Positions 18,419 to 29,288 of a stretch of DNA of 64,000 nt are shown piece by piece. The translations under genes were made by a program, and so were the position numbers. Every line of letters begins with the position of its first letter. Position 1 is the stretch's first letter. Below the pieces are notes generated by a model. It did not search any database. It was not told the origin of the DNA and saw only the letters and a program-made list of their open reading frames with translations. Source of the stretch: Arenicellales bacterium (GTDB lineage Bacteria > Pseudomonadota > Gammaproteobacteria > Arenicellales > JAJDZL01); contig OY282380.1 in the NCBI GenBank assembly GCA_958295885.1, positions 248,001-312,000 of the forward strand, given 5' to 3'.

Positions 18419-20308
18419 CTAAATCGCCAATTTGCCGACGCGTCTGCGATATCCATAAATGATATTGACGACCGTTCGCGTACCGTAGATTGCAGTAAAC
18501 ATGGAGGTGATGATTCCAATGCTCAAGGTAACTGCGAATCCCTTGATCGGACCAGTTCCAAAATTGAACAGCACGATTGCAGCAATCAACGTCGTAATAT
18601 TGGCATCCACAATGGTCGAAAAAGCGCGGTCGTATCCAACCTTTATACTTGTCTGAGGTGAATTTCTATTTCTCAATTCCTCACGTATCCGTTCAAAAAT
18701 CAGAACGTTGGCATCCACTGCGATTCCCACTGTCAATACGATTCCAGCTACTCCCGGCAGAGTCAGCGTTGCCTGCAGCGCAGATAGAACCGCTACGATC
18801 AGAACCAGATTCAGTGCCAGCGCCAAATTGGCAACGATTCCGAAAACTCGGTAATACAGGATCATGAACAAGAGGACGAGAACAAATCCGACAATAACTG
18901 ACTGCAGTCCCTGCAAGATGTTTTCCTGACCGAGACTGGGGCCCACAGTGCGTTCCTCCACGATGTTGACCGGTGCGGCAAGGGCGCCAGCTCGAAGCAG
19001 CAAAGCGAGGTCGCGGGCTTCGGTTACGCTTTCCAGGCCTTCGATCTGAAATCTTCGACCCAGCTGCTCGCGAATTACAGGTGCAGTAATGACTTCTTCA
19101 ACAAGCTGGCTTTCACGAACGGGATTTCCTTTCTGATCAAGTACGACTTTTCCTTGACTGTCTCTTCTGACTTTGGTCTGAGACTCAATGTAAACCACGC
19201 CCATGCGCCGGCCAACATTGTCGCCGGTTACGCGCTGATTGATTGCCGCGCCTCTTGCGTCGAGATTGATGGTAACGATCGGGCTGCCTGTAAGGGTGTC
19301 AATGCTGGCTGCAGCATCCACAATGTTGTCGCCTGAGTAAACCACCGCTTTTTTCAGCAGGATCGGCGTACCATCTCGCATCTCATATATTCGAGAACCT
19401 GCTGGCGCGGCGCCGCTCACCGCTGCGTCCAAGTCATTATCTTCATCCACCAAATGGATTTCGAGCGTGGCCGTTCGCCCCAAAATCCGCTTCGCTCTAG
19501 CTGTATCCTGCACGCCCGGCAGCTGAATTACAATTCGATTATCTCCCTGACGCTGAACGACGGGTTCTGCAACACCGAGCTCATCAATTCGATTTCGCAG
19601 GGCAACCAAGTTCTGTTCGAGTGCGAAACTTTTCAAATTTTCGACTTCTTCTTCCCTGATTTCGACCATCAGATAGAGCTCACCATCGCGTTCCAATTCA
19701 ATGAAATTGAGTTCGCGGAGCTCAGCGTCAACCACGTCAGAAGCAGCATCGCGCTGCGCTTCGTTGCGAAACTTGATTTCGATTTCATTCGCTGATTCCG
19801 AGCTCCGAACGTAGGCGTAGCGAACTTTATTCTCGCGTAATGTCCTTCGCAGCGTTTCCACATATCGATCATAGGCGCGCGACACAGCGCTGTCCAAATC
19901 CACCTCCATCAAGAAGTGGACACCACCTCGAAGATCCAATCCCAAATACATCGGCGCCGCACCTAACGAATTCATCCAAGCGGGAGATGACGGAACCAGA
20001 GTCAATGCAACGGTAAATAAATTGCCTAGTGAAACCTGCAGAGCATCTCGGGCACGAAGTTGATCTTCAGTGCTTTGGAATCGAACTCGAAGCCCTTTGT
20101 CATCAGAAATAAATCCGACAATTTCTATACTTTCCCGCGCGAGAATCTGTTCCACCTGGTCCATAAGAAAAGGATCGGCACCCGTGGATCTAGCTGCTCT
20201 TACCTGAACACCTGGATCATCACCAAATAAATTGGGCAAGGCATAAAAAAAGCCGGGAAATAAAACCGCGGCAATCAGCAGGTATCGCCACCAGGGGTTC
20301 TGGTTCAT
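18419..20308 (-). CDS. secD: Protein translocase subunit SecD
   Basis: Large periplasmic-domain subunit of the SecDF translocation motor. The 629-residue protein has an N-terminal membrane helix (WWRYLLIAAVLFPGFFYALP), the P1 head domain beginning at LGLDLRGGVHFLMEVDL, and five or six C-terminal membrane helices with the DANVLIFERIREELR motif. It is close to the E. coli length (615). It forms the yajC-secD-secF order on the minus strand, 38 bases after yajC. Confidence 0.97.
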   Translation of the reverse strand: MNQNPWWRYLLIAAVLFPGFFYALPNLFGDDPGVQVRAARSTGADPFLMDQVEQILARESIEIVGFISDDKGLRVRFQSTEDQLRARDALQVSLGNLFTVALTLVPSSPAWMNSLGAAPMYLGLDLRGGVHFLMEVDLDSAVSRAYDRYVETLRRTLRENKVRYAYVRSSESANEIEIKFRNEAQRDAASDVVDAELRELNFIELERDGELYLMVEIREEEVENLKSFALEQNLVALRNRIDELGVAEPVVQRQGDNRIVIQLPGVQDTARAKRILGRTATLEIHLVDEDNDLDAAVSGAAPAGSRIYEMRDGTPILLKKAVVYSGDNIVDAAASIDTLTGSPIVTINLDARGAAINQRVTGDNVGRRMGVVYIESQTKVRRDSQGKVVLDQKGNPVRESQLVEEVITAPVIREQLGRRFQIEGLESVTEARDLALLLRAGALAAPVNIVEERTVGPSLGQENILQGLQSVIVGFVLVLLFMILYYRVFGIVANLALALNLVLIVAVLSALQATLTLPGVAGIVLTVGIAVDANVLIFERIREELRNRNSPQTSIKVGYDRAFSTIVDANITTLIAAIVLFNFGTGPIKGFAVTLSIGIITSMFTAIYGTRTVVNIIYGYRRRVGKLAI

Positions 20309-20346
20309 AGATTAGTACGCAACAAGAAAAAAATTTATTTTGTCGA

Positions 20347-20730
20347 TTAGCCGGATTCTTTCTGTGACTGTGCTTTTCGCTTGGAAGCTTTGGATTTTTT
20401 TCTAGGAATGGCCTTATAAGTACCGTCAGGCATGAGTTGTGCGATTGCGTGGCGCTGCACCTGAATGACAACAGATGTTGCGATTTCCAATTGAATGAAG
20501 TTTTCATCCAAATTAGAGATCCTGCCTACTGCTCCGCCATTGGTAACGACTTCGTCGCCAACTTGCAGAGCACCGACCATTTCCTTATGCTTCTTCGTTC
20601 TTTTCTGTTGCGGACGAATTAACAGAAAATAAAACAGAACAAAAATCAGAACGAGTGGTATTAGGCTAATTAATCCTCCACCTGCCTGTTCGCCAGATTG
20701 CGCTAGTGCGTCAGATATGAAAAAATTCAT
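20347..20730 (-). CDS. yajC: Preprotein translocase accessory subunit YajC
   Basis: Small single-pass membrane protein of the SecDF-YajC complex. The 127-residue sequence has one hydrophobic helix near the N terminus (SLIPLVLIFVLFYFLLIRP) followed by the typical PQQKRTKKHKEM cytoplasmic boundary and a small beta domain. The C-terminal tail is Lys/Ser-rich and somewhat longer than usual (110). It lies between tgt (about 200 bases upstream) and secD. Confidence 0.95.
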   Translation of the reverse strand: MNFFISDALAQSGEQAGGGLISLIPLVLIFVLFYFLLIRPQQKRTKKHKEMVGALQVGDEVVTNGGAVGRISNLDENFIQLEIATSVVIQVQRHAIAQLMPDGTYKAIPRKKSKASKRKAQSQKESG

Positions 20731-20928
20731 TGAGTATCAACCATGTTCATCTAATCAAATTAAAGCGTCTATGTTATCACAAAAAGCCATATTACTTTAT
20801 CATAAGAATTCGCATTTGAGTCTGTGTTCCTCGAAAGCCAATATAAATTGACTCATCTTAAGTTATTGATTATTTGATCTTATTGTTACAGTATTCCAAG
20901 AATCTCCTTCAAACTCGATTTCACTTGG

Positions 20929-22735
<1,807 letters not shown>

Positions 22736-23626
22736 ATGCATTATCGAAGAAAACTCTCTCGTGCTGAACAGTATATTCTTGATAAGTTGTTAGAAATTGG
22801 ACAATCAGCCGTTACTCATTACACATTCTTTCGTTTGATACAGGTTATGTACCGAGACGGAAAAGGACTCTACTTGCGACATGAAACACCTACCGCAGAA
22901 GATCATTACAAATATCTCCGAAACATGCGCGAAGCAAATGTAATCAGGCATGACTAAGATTATCAACAAAAACTGATTCGCGTTCTAGATGTTGCTGAAA
23001 AATCAACTGAAGATATTATCTGTATCGCTGACTCACTGTGTTATGTATCTCATCTTTCCGCGATGCATGGGTGGGGTATTACCAATCGGTCTCCCAAACC
23101 CTTAATCTGCACAAGACCGGACAGAAAAACCTCAATTTCGCAGCTGTACGACATAATGACAAACCATATTGATTCACTCCCTCTGCCACCGAAGCGCTTT
23201 CACCTGAAGTACATCCGTCATCCTGATGCAGTGCGCAAGCGTCCAGTTCGTATGGTTGAAAGTAAAAATGCGGGAACATCTATCAATCTACGTGGCACGA
23301 ATGTACGTGTTGCGTCATTGGGCCAAACTTTTCTTGATATGCTGCAGCGGCCTCATTTATGTGGTGGCATACCGCATGTACTGGATGTTTATGACGAACA
23401 TGCAGAATCCTGGCTGGAAGAAATTGTTGAATCTGTCGATTCTGCAAAAAGCAGTCTCGTTAAAAGTCGTGCTGGCTACATACTTGAGGAGCGTTTAGGT
23501 CTGAATCACGACAAAATTGAATCTTGGAAATCTTCGGTACAAAAAGGTGGCAGTCGAAAATTAGATCCCTCCAAATCTTTTGCGCCCGACTTTTCTGAGA
23601 CTTGGATGCTTTCTCTCAATGCCTGA
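22736..23626 (+). pseudogene. AbiEi-family antitoxin gene interrupted by one in-frame stop
   Basis: In type IV AbiE systems the AbiEi protein represses the operon and counteracts the AbiEii nucleotidyltransferase. Residues 1-73 (from ATG 22736) have a winged-helix start ending in NVIRHD. An in-frame TAA (22955-22957) follows, and the same frame then runs on without interruption from DYQQKLIRVLD through VSHLSAMHGW, LRGTNVRVASLGQTFLDMLQ and VKSRAGYILEERLGL to a stop at 23626. The joined product would be 296 residues with one stop at codon 74. Everything after the stop reads like a conserved family, so the mutation looks recent. Internal restart at 23063 would lose the DNA-binding part. It overlaps abiEii by 8 bases. 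Confidence 0.8.
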
Positions 23627-24984
23627 TCCGATTCGAAAAATTGAAATTTCTCCTTGGGTAGACTGTGCCGAGGAAGACGATGTAAAGCATGTTCAGCGCC
23701 AAGCTACAGAGATCATACTTCATGCAATTGCAATGGAACAGTCTCTGAGCAAATGGCTCTATCTGAAAGGCGGCATTCTCATGGGGCTTGTTTATGACAG
23801 TCCTCGACAGACCAGCGACATCGATTTTTCAGCTACTGATCCGGTTAATCCAAATGAAAATACTGCTAATATTTTCAGAGACCGCTTAGACTCGACTTTA
23901 CCGCGCGCAGCAGCGAAGCTAGGTTATGTGGATATAGCGATACAGGTGCAGACAGTGAAGAAATTGCCACACAACACATTCCTCAACGCTCGTTTTCCTG
24001 CATTAACCCAAGTTCCGCACTTTTGCCGCTCAATCAACCATATTAAAAATATTTGTTAGAAGATATTTTTAATAAATCATTATTTATAGTATATATATTC
24101 TAATATCTTACAAATATTATTCTTTATTAGTAATATCCTTTCTTTTATAACTCTAGTAACTTAATGTTGTTACATGTACAGTGATACAGCACTCCAAACA
24201 GCCACTACAATCCTCTATAATTACCCCATTGACAATACGCTTTAAGATCATGTTCATCAAACCCGTAGTTTCCTACACCAACAAAATAGAAAACCCAGAT
24301 GCGCCTACCTACTGGTCAGGCGTTGAATATGAAGGCGGAATTGCAACGAAAACGCTGATAAACGAAGCTAAAGAAAATGGCGCGAAATGTTGTTACATGT
24401 ACAATTCAGTCATTTTCAAAAAAAACATGATATCAATGCTTTAGGAGAATTGTTTTTTGAGTAGTGCGGAACTAGGGTTAAAAATCAAAGTTGCCTATGC
24501 CGAACGAAACAGTCACCAAGAAAATATGCTCAACGAAGGAAATGCAAGTAACACCATCAGCGTTGACATATCTTTCAATAAAATGATAGTGACATGGCAA
24601 ATTCTTGAAATCGCCGACGGATTGTCATTGCGAGCTTATTCTCAGTCGGATCTGATTGCTGAGAAATTTCGTGCGCTACTGCAACAAGTGATTCGCAAGC
24701 GTAATAGAAGACAGGATGTTTATGATTTGCATATCTTGTTAGAGAAACGAGAGTCAGACAACAACGCCGCCGCAACCTTGATTCTCAACACACTCATCAA
24801 AAAGTGCAGGTCTCGAGACATCGAACCATATTCAATTTTGATCGACGATAATGAGATTGAATCACATTCCCGGGCAGAATGGAATTCGATGAAACCGGAA
24901 ACTGGAGAGTTGCCGGATTTCGATTCCTGCTATGGATGTATTGCGACCATTTATCGTCAGTTACCGTGGCGGGCATTGAATTGA
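23619..24984 (+). pseudogene. AbiEii-family nucleotidyltransferase toxin gene split by a MITE-like insertion
   Basis: AbiEii proteins are DNA polymerase beta-fold nucleotidyltransferases that inhibit growth by modifying tRNA or using NTPs. The 5' part (ATG 23619, MPDPIRKIEIS) carries the family core LKGGILMGLVYDS and TSDIDFS. After FPAL (TTA at 24003-24005) the frame runs into foreign AT-rich DNA and stops at 24059. The 3' part resumes at 24482 with KIKVAYAERNSHQ, VDISFNK, LIAEKFRALLQQ and NRRQDVYDL, ending 24984. Removing 475 bases (one 4-base duplication plus element) gives an unbroken 296-codon gene, FPAL joined to KIKVAYAE. The long 5' frame beginning 23580 is ignored because ATG 23619 overlaps the AbiEi stop in the usual way. 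Confidence 0.85.
24003..24481. mobile_element. MITE-like non-autonomous element inserted in abiEii
   Basis: Terminal inverted repeats match 18 of 19 bases: 24003-24021 (TTAACCCAAGTTCCGCACT) and the complement of 24463-24481. The flanking duplication is TA, TTA or TTAA; these cannot be told apart because the native site is TTAAAAA. A TA duplication would fit IS630/Tc1-mariner transposases. Inside are an 11-base hairpin (24042-24052 with 24063-24073), an 18-base direct repeat (24163-24180 and 24386-24403) and one 87-codon GTG frame (24181-24444) with no recognised domain. The element is about 471-473 bases, AT-rich and without a transposase gene. Confidence 0.8.
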
Positions 24985-25171
24985 CGCAGTCCATTTCCAC
25001 ACTCTTCATCGAACACCAAAACACAATCAATATGACTCTCCAACCCTTATCTCCATCAACCAATCACAAAATATATTCTGCGCTTGAATCACGTTAAAAT
25101 CTTTAGGGAAACCGGAAAAGGTTCAGAATGAACAAAGGAGTTCTTCAGTAAAGCAGAAAAGCGCCAATCGA

Positions 25172-25200
25172 ACTTGACTTGCTTCTGACATAGGTCAAGT
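25172..25200 (+). promoter_or_regulatory. Dyad and FNR/ANR-like box upstream of the dehydrogenase gene
   Basis: A perfect 7-base inverted repeat ACTTGAC/GTCAAGT spans 25172-25200. Within it, CTGAC-ATAG-GTCAA (25185-25198) differs by one base from the CRP/FNR-type consensus TTGAC-N4-GTCAA. A TATTAT begins at 25200 and an extended -10 candidate (TGTTAAATT) at 25224. The regulator cannot be decided; the gene starts at 25273. Confidence 0.3.
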
Positions 25201-25272
25201 ATTATCGGTCGCAAAATTTCTCATGTTAAATTCGGTGAGTTTCACCATCTCAATCAACACTAAATTAAACTT

Positions 25273-26142
25273 ATGAATAGTCTTAATTCCGTAACCGTCG
25301 GATTTATCGGACTCGGCCTAATGGGAAAGCACATGGCCAGAAACTTAAAGCAAGCCGGAATTGATGTGACTGTTTTCAATCGGAGCAAACCTGTCTTACT
25401 GGAGTTCGAAAAGCAAAATTTTAAGATCGCAGATTCCTGCTCCAAAACAGCACAGTCAGAGATTACGATATGCATGGTGTCAGATACAGATGCTGTGGAA
25501 GAAGTTCTCTTTGCTGAAAATGGCGTTTTGTCTGGAATCAATCCTGGCTCCATATTCATTGACATGGGAACAACGGAAGTCAATGCAACCAAGCAATTTG
25601 CGAAAAAACTCAGCCGAGCTGAAGTTGATTATGTTGATGCGCCAGTTTCGGGAGGAGAAATCGGCGCAAGGGAAGCAAGCTTATCCATCATGGCGGGGGC
25701 TCGAAATTCGAGTTTTGATAGAGTAAAGCCAATTTTGCAGAATTTAGGCAAACAAGTGATTCATGTCGGTGACGTGGGCTCTGGACAAATCGCTAAAGCG
25801 GCCAATCAAGTCATAGTTGGCTTAACGATTGGGGCCATTGCAGAAGCATTCGCTCTCGCACGAGACGGCGGTGCGGAACTGGACAAAGTATGGCAGGCTC
25901 TTTTGGGTGGTTTTGCCGACTCCCGAATTCTGCAGCTGCACGGGCGAAGAATGATCGAAGAATCTTACGAGCCGGGAGGCACTGCAGTCACACAACATAA
26001 AGATCTAGTTCAAGCATTGACGTTTGCAGAAACGACTCGCACAAACCTGCCAGCGACGAAGCTGTGCCGCGACCTGTACAAAAAATTGATCGATCAGAAT
26101 GATGGGCACCTAGATCATAGCGCGTTGTTTAGAATTTACTGA
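25273..26142 (+). CDS. NAD(P)-dependent beta-hydroxyacid dehydrogenase (3-hydroxyisobutyrate / glyoxylate-succinic semialdehyde reductase type)
   Basis: Soluble 289-residue member of the 6-phosphogluconate dehydrogenase superfamily that interconverts a 3-hydroxyacid and its semialdehyde. The N-terminal Rossmann motif GFIGLGLMGKHMARNL is followed by FNRSKP, where Asn-Arg-Ser after the second beta strand favours NADP(H). The substrate loop DAPVSGGEIGA and the catalytic lysine (Lys175 in GQIAKAANQ) are intact. The C-terminal helix has KDLVQAL, as in the family. Candidates are 3-hydroxyisobutyrate dehydrogenase (valine breakdown), tartronate-semialdehyde reductase and succinic-semialdehyde reductase; the sequence does not decide. 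Its 3' end is repeated at 28476. It stands alone between the broken AbiE pair and IS remnants. Confidence 0.85.
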   Translation: MNSLNSVTVGFIGLGLMGKHMARNLKQAGIDVTVFNRSKPVLLEFEKQNFKIADSCSKTAQSEITICMVSDTDAVEEVLFAENGVLSGINPGSIFIDMGTTEVNATKQFAKKLSRAEVDYVDAPVSGGEIGAREASLSIMAGARNSSFDRVKPILQNLGKQVIHVGDVGSGQIAKAANQVIVGLTIGAIAEAFALARDGGAELDKVWQALLGGFADSRILQLHGRRMIEESYEPGGTAVTQHKDLVQALTFAETTRTNLPATKLCRDLYKKLIDQNDGHLDHSALFRIY

Positions 26143-26161
26143 TTCTATTCAGTCCTCAGCT
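26086..26161 (+). repeat. Direct repeat copy A (3' end of the dehydrogenase gene)
   Basis: A 76-base segment covering the last codons of the dehydrogenase gene, its stop and 19 bases beyond. It matches copy B at 28476-28551 at roughly 84 percent by hand alignment. Similarity continues past the stop codon, so it reflects DNA duplication rather than protein constraint. The offset between copies is 2390 bases. Confidence 0.75.
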
Positions 26162-26249
26162 AATTCTTTTCGATAAACTATTATCAGATTGTTAATATTT
26201 ATATATTTTATTATTTTCTCCAATACTGATTCAGTTTTTCAAATCGATT

Positions 26250-26782
26250 ACGGAACAATTTGACAGTAAAGAGTTGGATGCAGCAGAGAGTCAATTCGGT
26301 GTCGGTCATTGCCGTCGATGGCAAGCACATCAAGGGCACCTCCAAGCACGACGTTGGCCGCGGTAGTAAATGGTGAAGGCTCGGAGCTGCGACAGTGCGA
26401 GTGGAATCAGCCAACAACGAGGCCACTGCGGTTCGCAACTTGAGCCACCTACTGGATCCTGACGGTTGCGTGATGACGGCTGATGCGTTTCATAACTATG
26501 CTGAAACTTTGAACTTGTGGTGCCAAGCCGGCGCCGATTTGGGCAGGTGATTAAGGATAATCAGCCAACGGCTTATGAGTTTAGGTGAATCGAATTGCCA
26601 CCACCGAACGACTGCGGACTCCGCTCGGAGAACATTGGCTTATTGAAAATAAATTTCATTATGTTCGAGACTTCACTAGGATAAAGACCGCTATCGGAGA
26701 AACAGGTCAGGAACATGCCACAGAATCTAGCCTGACTCACCAACCTGGACATCTCGATTATCCGGTACAATTTTTTTAACAA
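26250..26782 (+). pseudogene. Degenerate ISAs1-family transposase
   Basis: Fragments on the plus strand in shifting frames match the order of an ISAs1-type DDE transposase. SVIAVDGKHIKGTSK (first Asp motif) is followed by a stop, then ESANNEATAVRNLSHLLDPD, VMTADAFHNYAETL (second Asp region) and GADLG. A frameshift to VIKDNQPTAYEF comes next, and finally LGEHWLIENKFHYVRDFT (the Glu region, as HW-IEN-LHWVLD in active elements). At least two stops and one frameshift rule out activity. The ends could not be located and no inverted repeats were found. It lies within the segment bounded by the duplicated dehydrogenase 3' end. Confidence 0.75.
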
Positions 26783-27060
26783 CCCAAATTGATTTTATTC
26801 TGTCATATTTTGTAATGAAACATCAATCACTGTTCGTTTCCGCACAAATTTCAGTTACTAGCATTGTCATCGAGTATTGTCCGGCACAAAAACCGGATAA
26901 ATGAATGATCCTGGCAGTTCACTCATTGAGTACAACATCAACATCTTTCGTTGGCTCTGCTGCCAGTTGGCATAGTCTATCCGTATTAGTCAGGTGACAC
27001 TTGAGACGAAACAAGTTGTTCAAATCTAAGCTGCTAGGAACTGACATTGATAACGGTTTG

Positions 27061-28263
27061 TCACTGTCCTTCCAAGAAGTTTCTAATAATATTTAGACAG
27101 TTTGTATTTCTTGATCGTTCTTGGATATGATGTTCGATACTATCTAGATCTACTTCTGACACTCCACTGTTTGAAGATGAAACAAAATCGGTTGCCTTTA
27201 TTCCATTGTCAAAAAGTAATCCGTAGAAGAACTTCACCTCTTCAATGAATCGGCCTTCAATTTTTGCAGCCAAAAATAATTCGTTTACTTTCCTGTCAAT
27301 AATAGGACCCAATATATGATCGAATATGAAACTGTATTTTCCAGGGAAGTAAATTTTTCCAAAGCTGTCTTCGATTGGCCCGCGTATCTCTATTAATTTT
27401 CTATCCAGAGAATTGTAATTATGCCGAGTCATTAGACTATCATCGTTCATTAGAATGTCTTTAACTTCTCTTCTCATGAAAGAGCTAAGTTCAATGCTCT
27501 CGTTATTGGTACACCATGTACTGGGTTGATAATAATCACTAAATACATCCAAAATAACATCCAAATAGCATAGGCTCGCTATTTCTTCAGATATCACAGA
27601 CCCCCGCCAAAAAACCTCTAAGGGCATTGCAATATCCTTTACTAGACCTGATTTTTCGAAATCCAAGACGATTAAAGTGGGCATTAAACGTGTTTCGTCG
27701 ACTAATATGTTTCTCGGTGCGAGGTCACGCCAGTAAAATCCCCTGGAATATAGGACTTCAAACAGTGTTTTGAGCTTTTCTAAATAGGCTTTTTGCGATT
27801 GCCTATTCGGATTACATATTAGAATTTCATCTAAGGTAGGGAATGGACTGTAGCACATGAGAGCATAAACAACTCCGTTTGCTTTAATAACCGCTAAAAT
27901 TGGGACAGTCTGTATCCTGAAGTTTTCAATTGCTCTCTCAAGTCTAATATTTCGAAATAAAACCGTTGCATTTATTGATGCGATGACTTCGTTTTGGACT
28001 ACTGATATTGATCGATTTACACTACTTTTCGAAACTACGGTTTCAGAGTCTACGATACAGATTCTTTTCAGCATTCCAGGTGCAGTAAGTGCAGTAAATC
28101 CGCTTAGTTCGTCCTGCATCTCAATAAGCTGGTTGCAGTAAGGAGTTCTGTGCAATTTTGAAATAGATTCGTATTTCTTGCCTTCACTGGAAATCCATAT
28201 AAAGAAGCCTTGATTACTTTTACTGAACAGTTCTTCTATGGTTGCAACTAATTGTGTCTTCAT
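27061..28263 (-). CDS. Orphan protein-kinase-like (PKL fold) protein
   Basis: A 400-residue AT-rich gene of unknown role. Its middle carries a kinase-like catalytic pattern: YWRDLAPRNILVD (Asp180, Asn185) and, 16 residues after the Asn, LDFEKSG (Asp201). These are equivalent to the HRDxxxxN and DFG motifs of protein kinases and APH-type phosphotransferases, with Trp where His usually stands. A glycine-rich loop is not obvious; Lys79 or Lys127 could be the ATP lysine. The C-terminal 190 residues match nothing I recognise. No signal peptide or membrane helix is seen. It stands alone among decayed mobile DNA, so it may be a recent arrival. A lipopolysaccharide or small-molecule kinase is equally possible. 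Confidence 0.6.
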   Translation of the reverse strand: MKTQLVATIEELFSKSNQGFFIWISSEGKKYESISKLHRTPYCNQLIEMQDELSGFTALTAPGMLKRICIVDSETVVSKSSVNRSISVVQNEVIASINATVLFRNIRLERAIENFRIQTVPILAVIKANGVVYALMCYSPFPTLDEILICNPNRQSQKAYLEKLKTLFEVLYSRGFYWRDLAPRNILVDETRLMPTLIVLDFEKSGLVKDIAMPLEVFWRGSVISEEIASLCYLDVILDVFSDYYQPSTWCTNNESIELSSFMRREVKDILMNDDSLMTRHNYNSLDRKLIEIRGPIEDSFGKIYFPGKYSFIFDHILGPIIDRKVNELFLAAKIEGRFIEEVKFFYGLLFDNGIKATDFVSSSNSGVSEVDLDSIEHHIQERSRNTNCLNIIRNFLEGQ

Positions 28264-29288
28264 AATTGGTTGCTAACGAAATTGGTAAGAATTATTGTCG
28301 AAGGTAGTGCGTGAGGGAGGATGAAGAAAAGCTGCGTATGTGGTTAACTTTAAATTCAACTAAAAAAAGCAACCAAAACTTTCAGGCAGCCGGCGAACGT
28401 TGAAATTGATCGTCTTGAAGCATTTGCCAACCATATCACACAATTGCGGCATGCTTGGACATGGCTTCGAGCGGCTTGATTGTTCGGAATGATGACCACC
28501 TGGATCATAGCGCATTGTTTAAAAATTACTGATTCTATACAGTCCTCAACCTGTGTTTCTTAGAATTGCGATTTACCGACGCTCGTACTCGCAAGCAGCT
28601 GTTCGATCTGCTGTAGCAGAAAGTCTGTGTTGATGTTGGTTTCCGCCTCGGGGGTTCTGGCATGAAGCTTTGGAGCGTCGCGGTGCTGGCTGCCATCAAT
28701 GTGCTGATAGTGTGGGCTGGGCATGAGGTTTGTCGAGTTGACGCGAAAAGTGACCTGCACGCTCGCAGCCGAGAGTCAAGTGCAGATGGTCGGCTTCTGC
28801 TGATTCCTTCATCGAAATCAAGTCCATGATGGACATCAGTCTTTGATCTGAATCGATCCTGCGGTTCTGAACCGCCATGGCCGGAGATGACTCTAAATTC
28901 GGCAACCACCATCCTGCACTGAGTCACGAGTCACGCGCATATCGGAATTCGCGATACATCACTTGATTGGATTCCACCGCGCAGCGCTTTTGACGGACCT
29001 GCAATTCGCACTTTTGCCCGCGTATAAATTTGGCTTCACGCCGACTGCAGCTGATCGTCGCGGCCGCGGCTTGCAATCGGAACGCAGGTTATGATACGGT
29101 AAACCGTGTTGAAAGCTGCTCGCCAAAACTCGGCACAATGACTGCGAATTTCGGAGGACGGCCGCGGGAGCAGCTGGATGATGACCGAAAGTTGCACAGG
29201 CAGCTGTGACAAAACTGAGTCCTTTTTGGGGAACCACACCCGAAGGTGCGGAGGTTTCCTCATCACATGAGGAATGTAGAACTGGGTT
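28264..29288. other. Decayed intergenic DNA with repeat copy B
   Basis: About 1 kb without a convincing gene. It holds copy B of the dehydrogenase repeat (28476-28551) and one member of a 23-base repeat pair (28766-28788; partner 30196-30218, 2 mismatches). Several short frames on the minus strand around 28535-29347 overlap each other and show no domain. The composition is patchy, which fits remnants of insertion sequences. Confidence 0.5.
28476..28551 (+). repeat. Direct repeat copy B (stray 3' end of the dehydrogenase gene)
   Basis: Translates as LIVRNDDHLDHSALFKNY plus stop, against LIDQNDGHLDHSALFRIY in the intact gene. It has no promoter or 5' part of the gene. Together with copy A it brackets 2.3 kb holding the ISAs1 remnant and the kinase-like gene. 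Confidence 0.75.
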
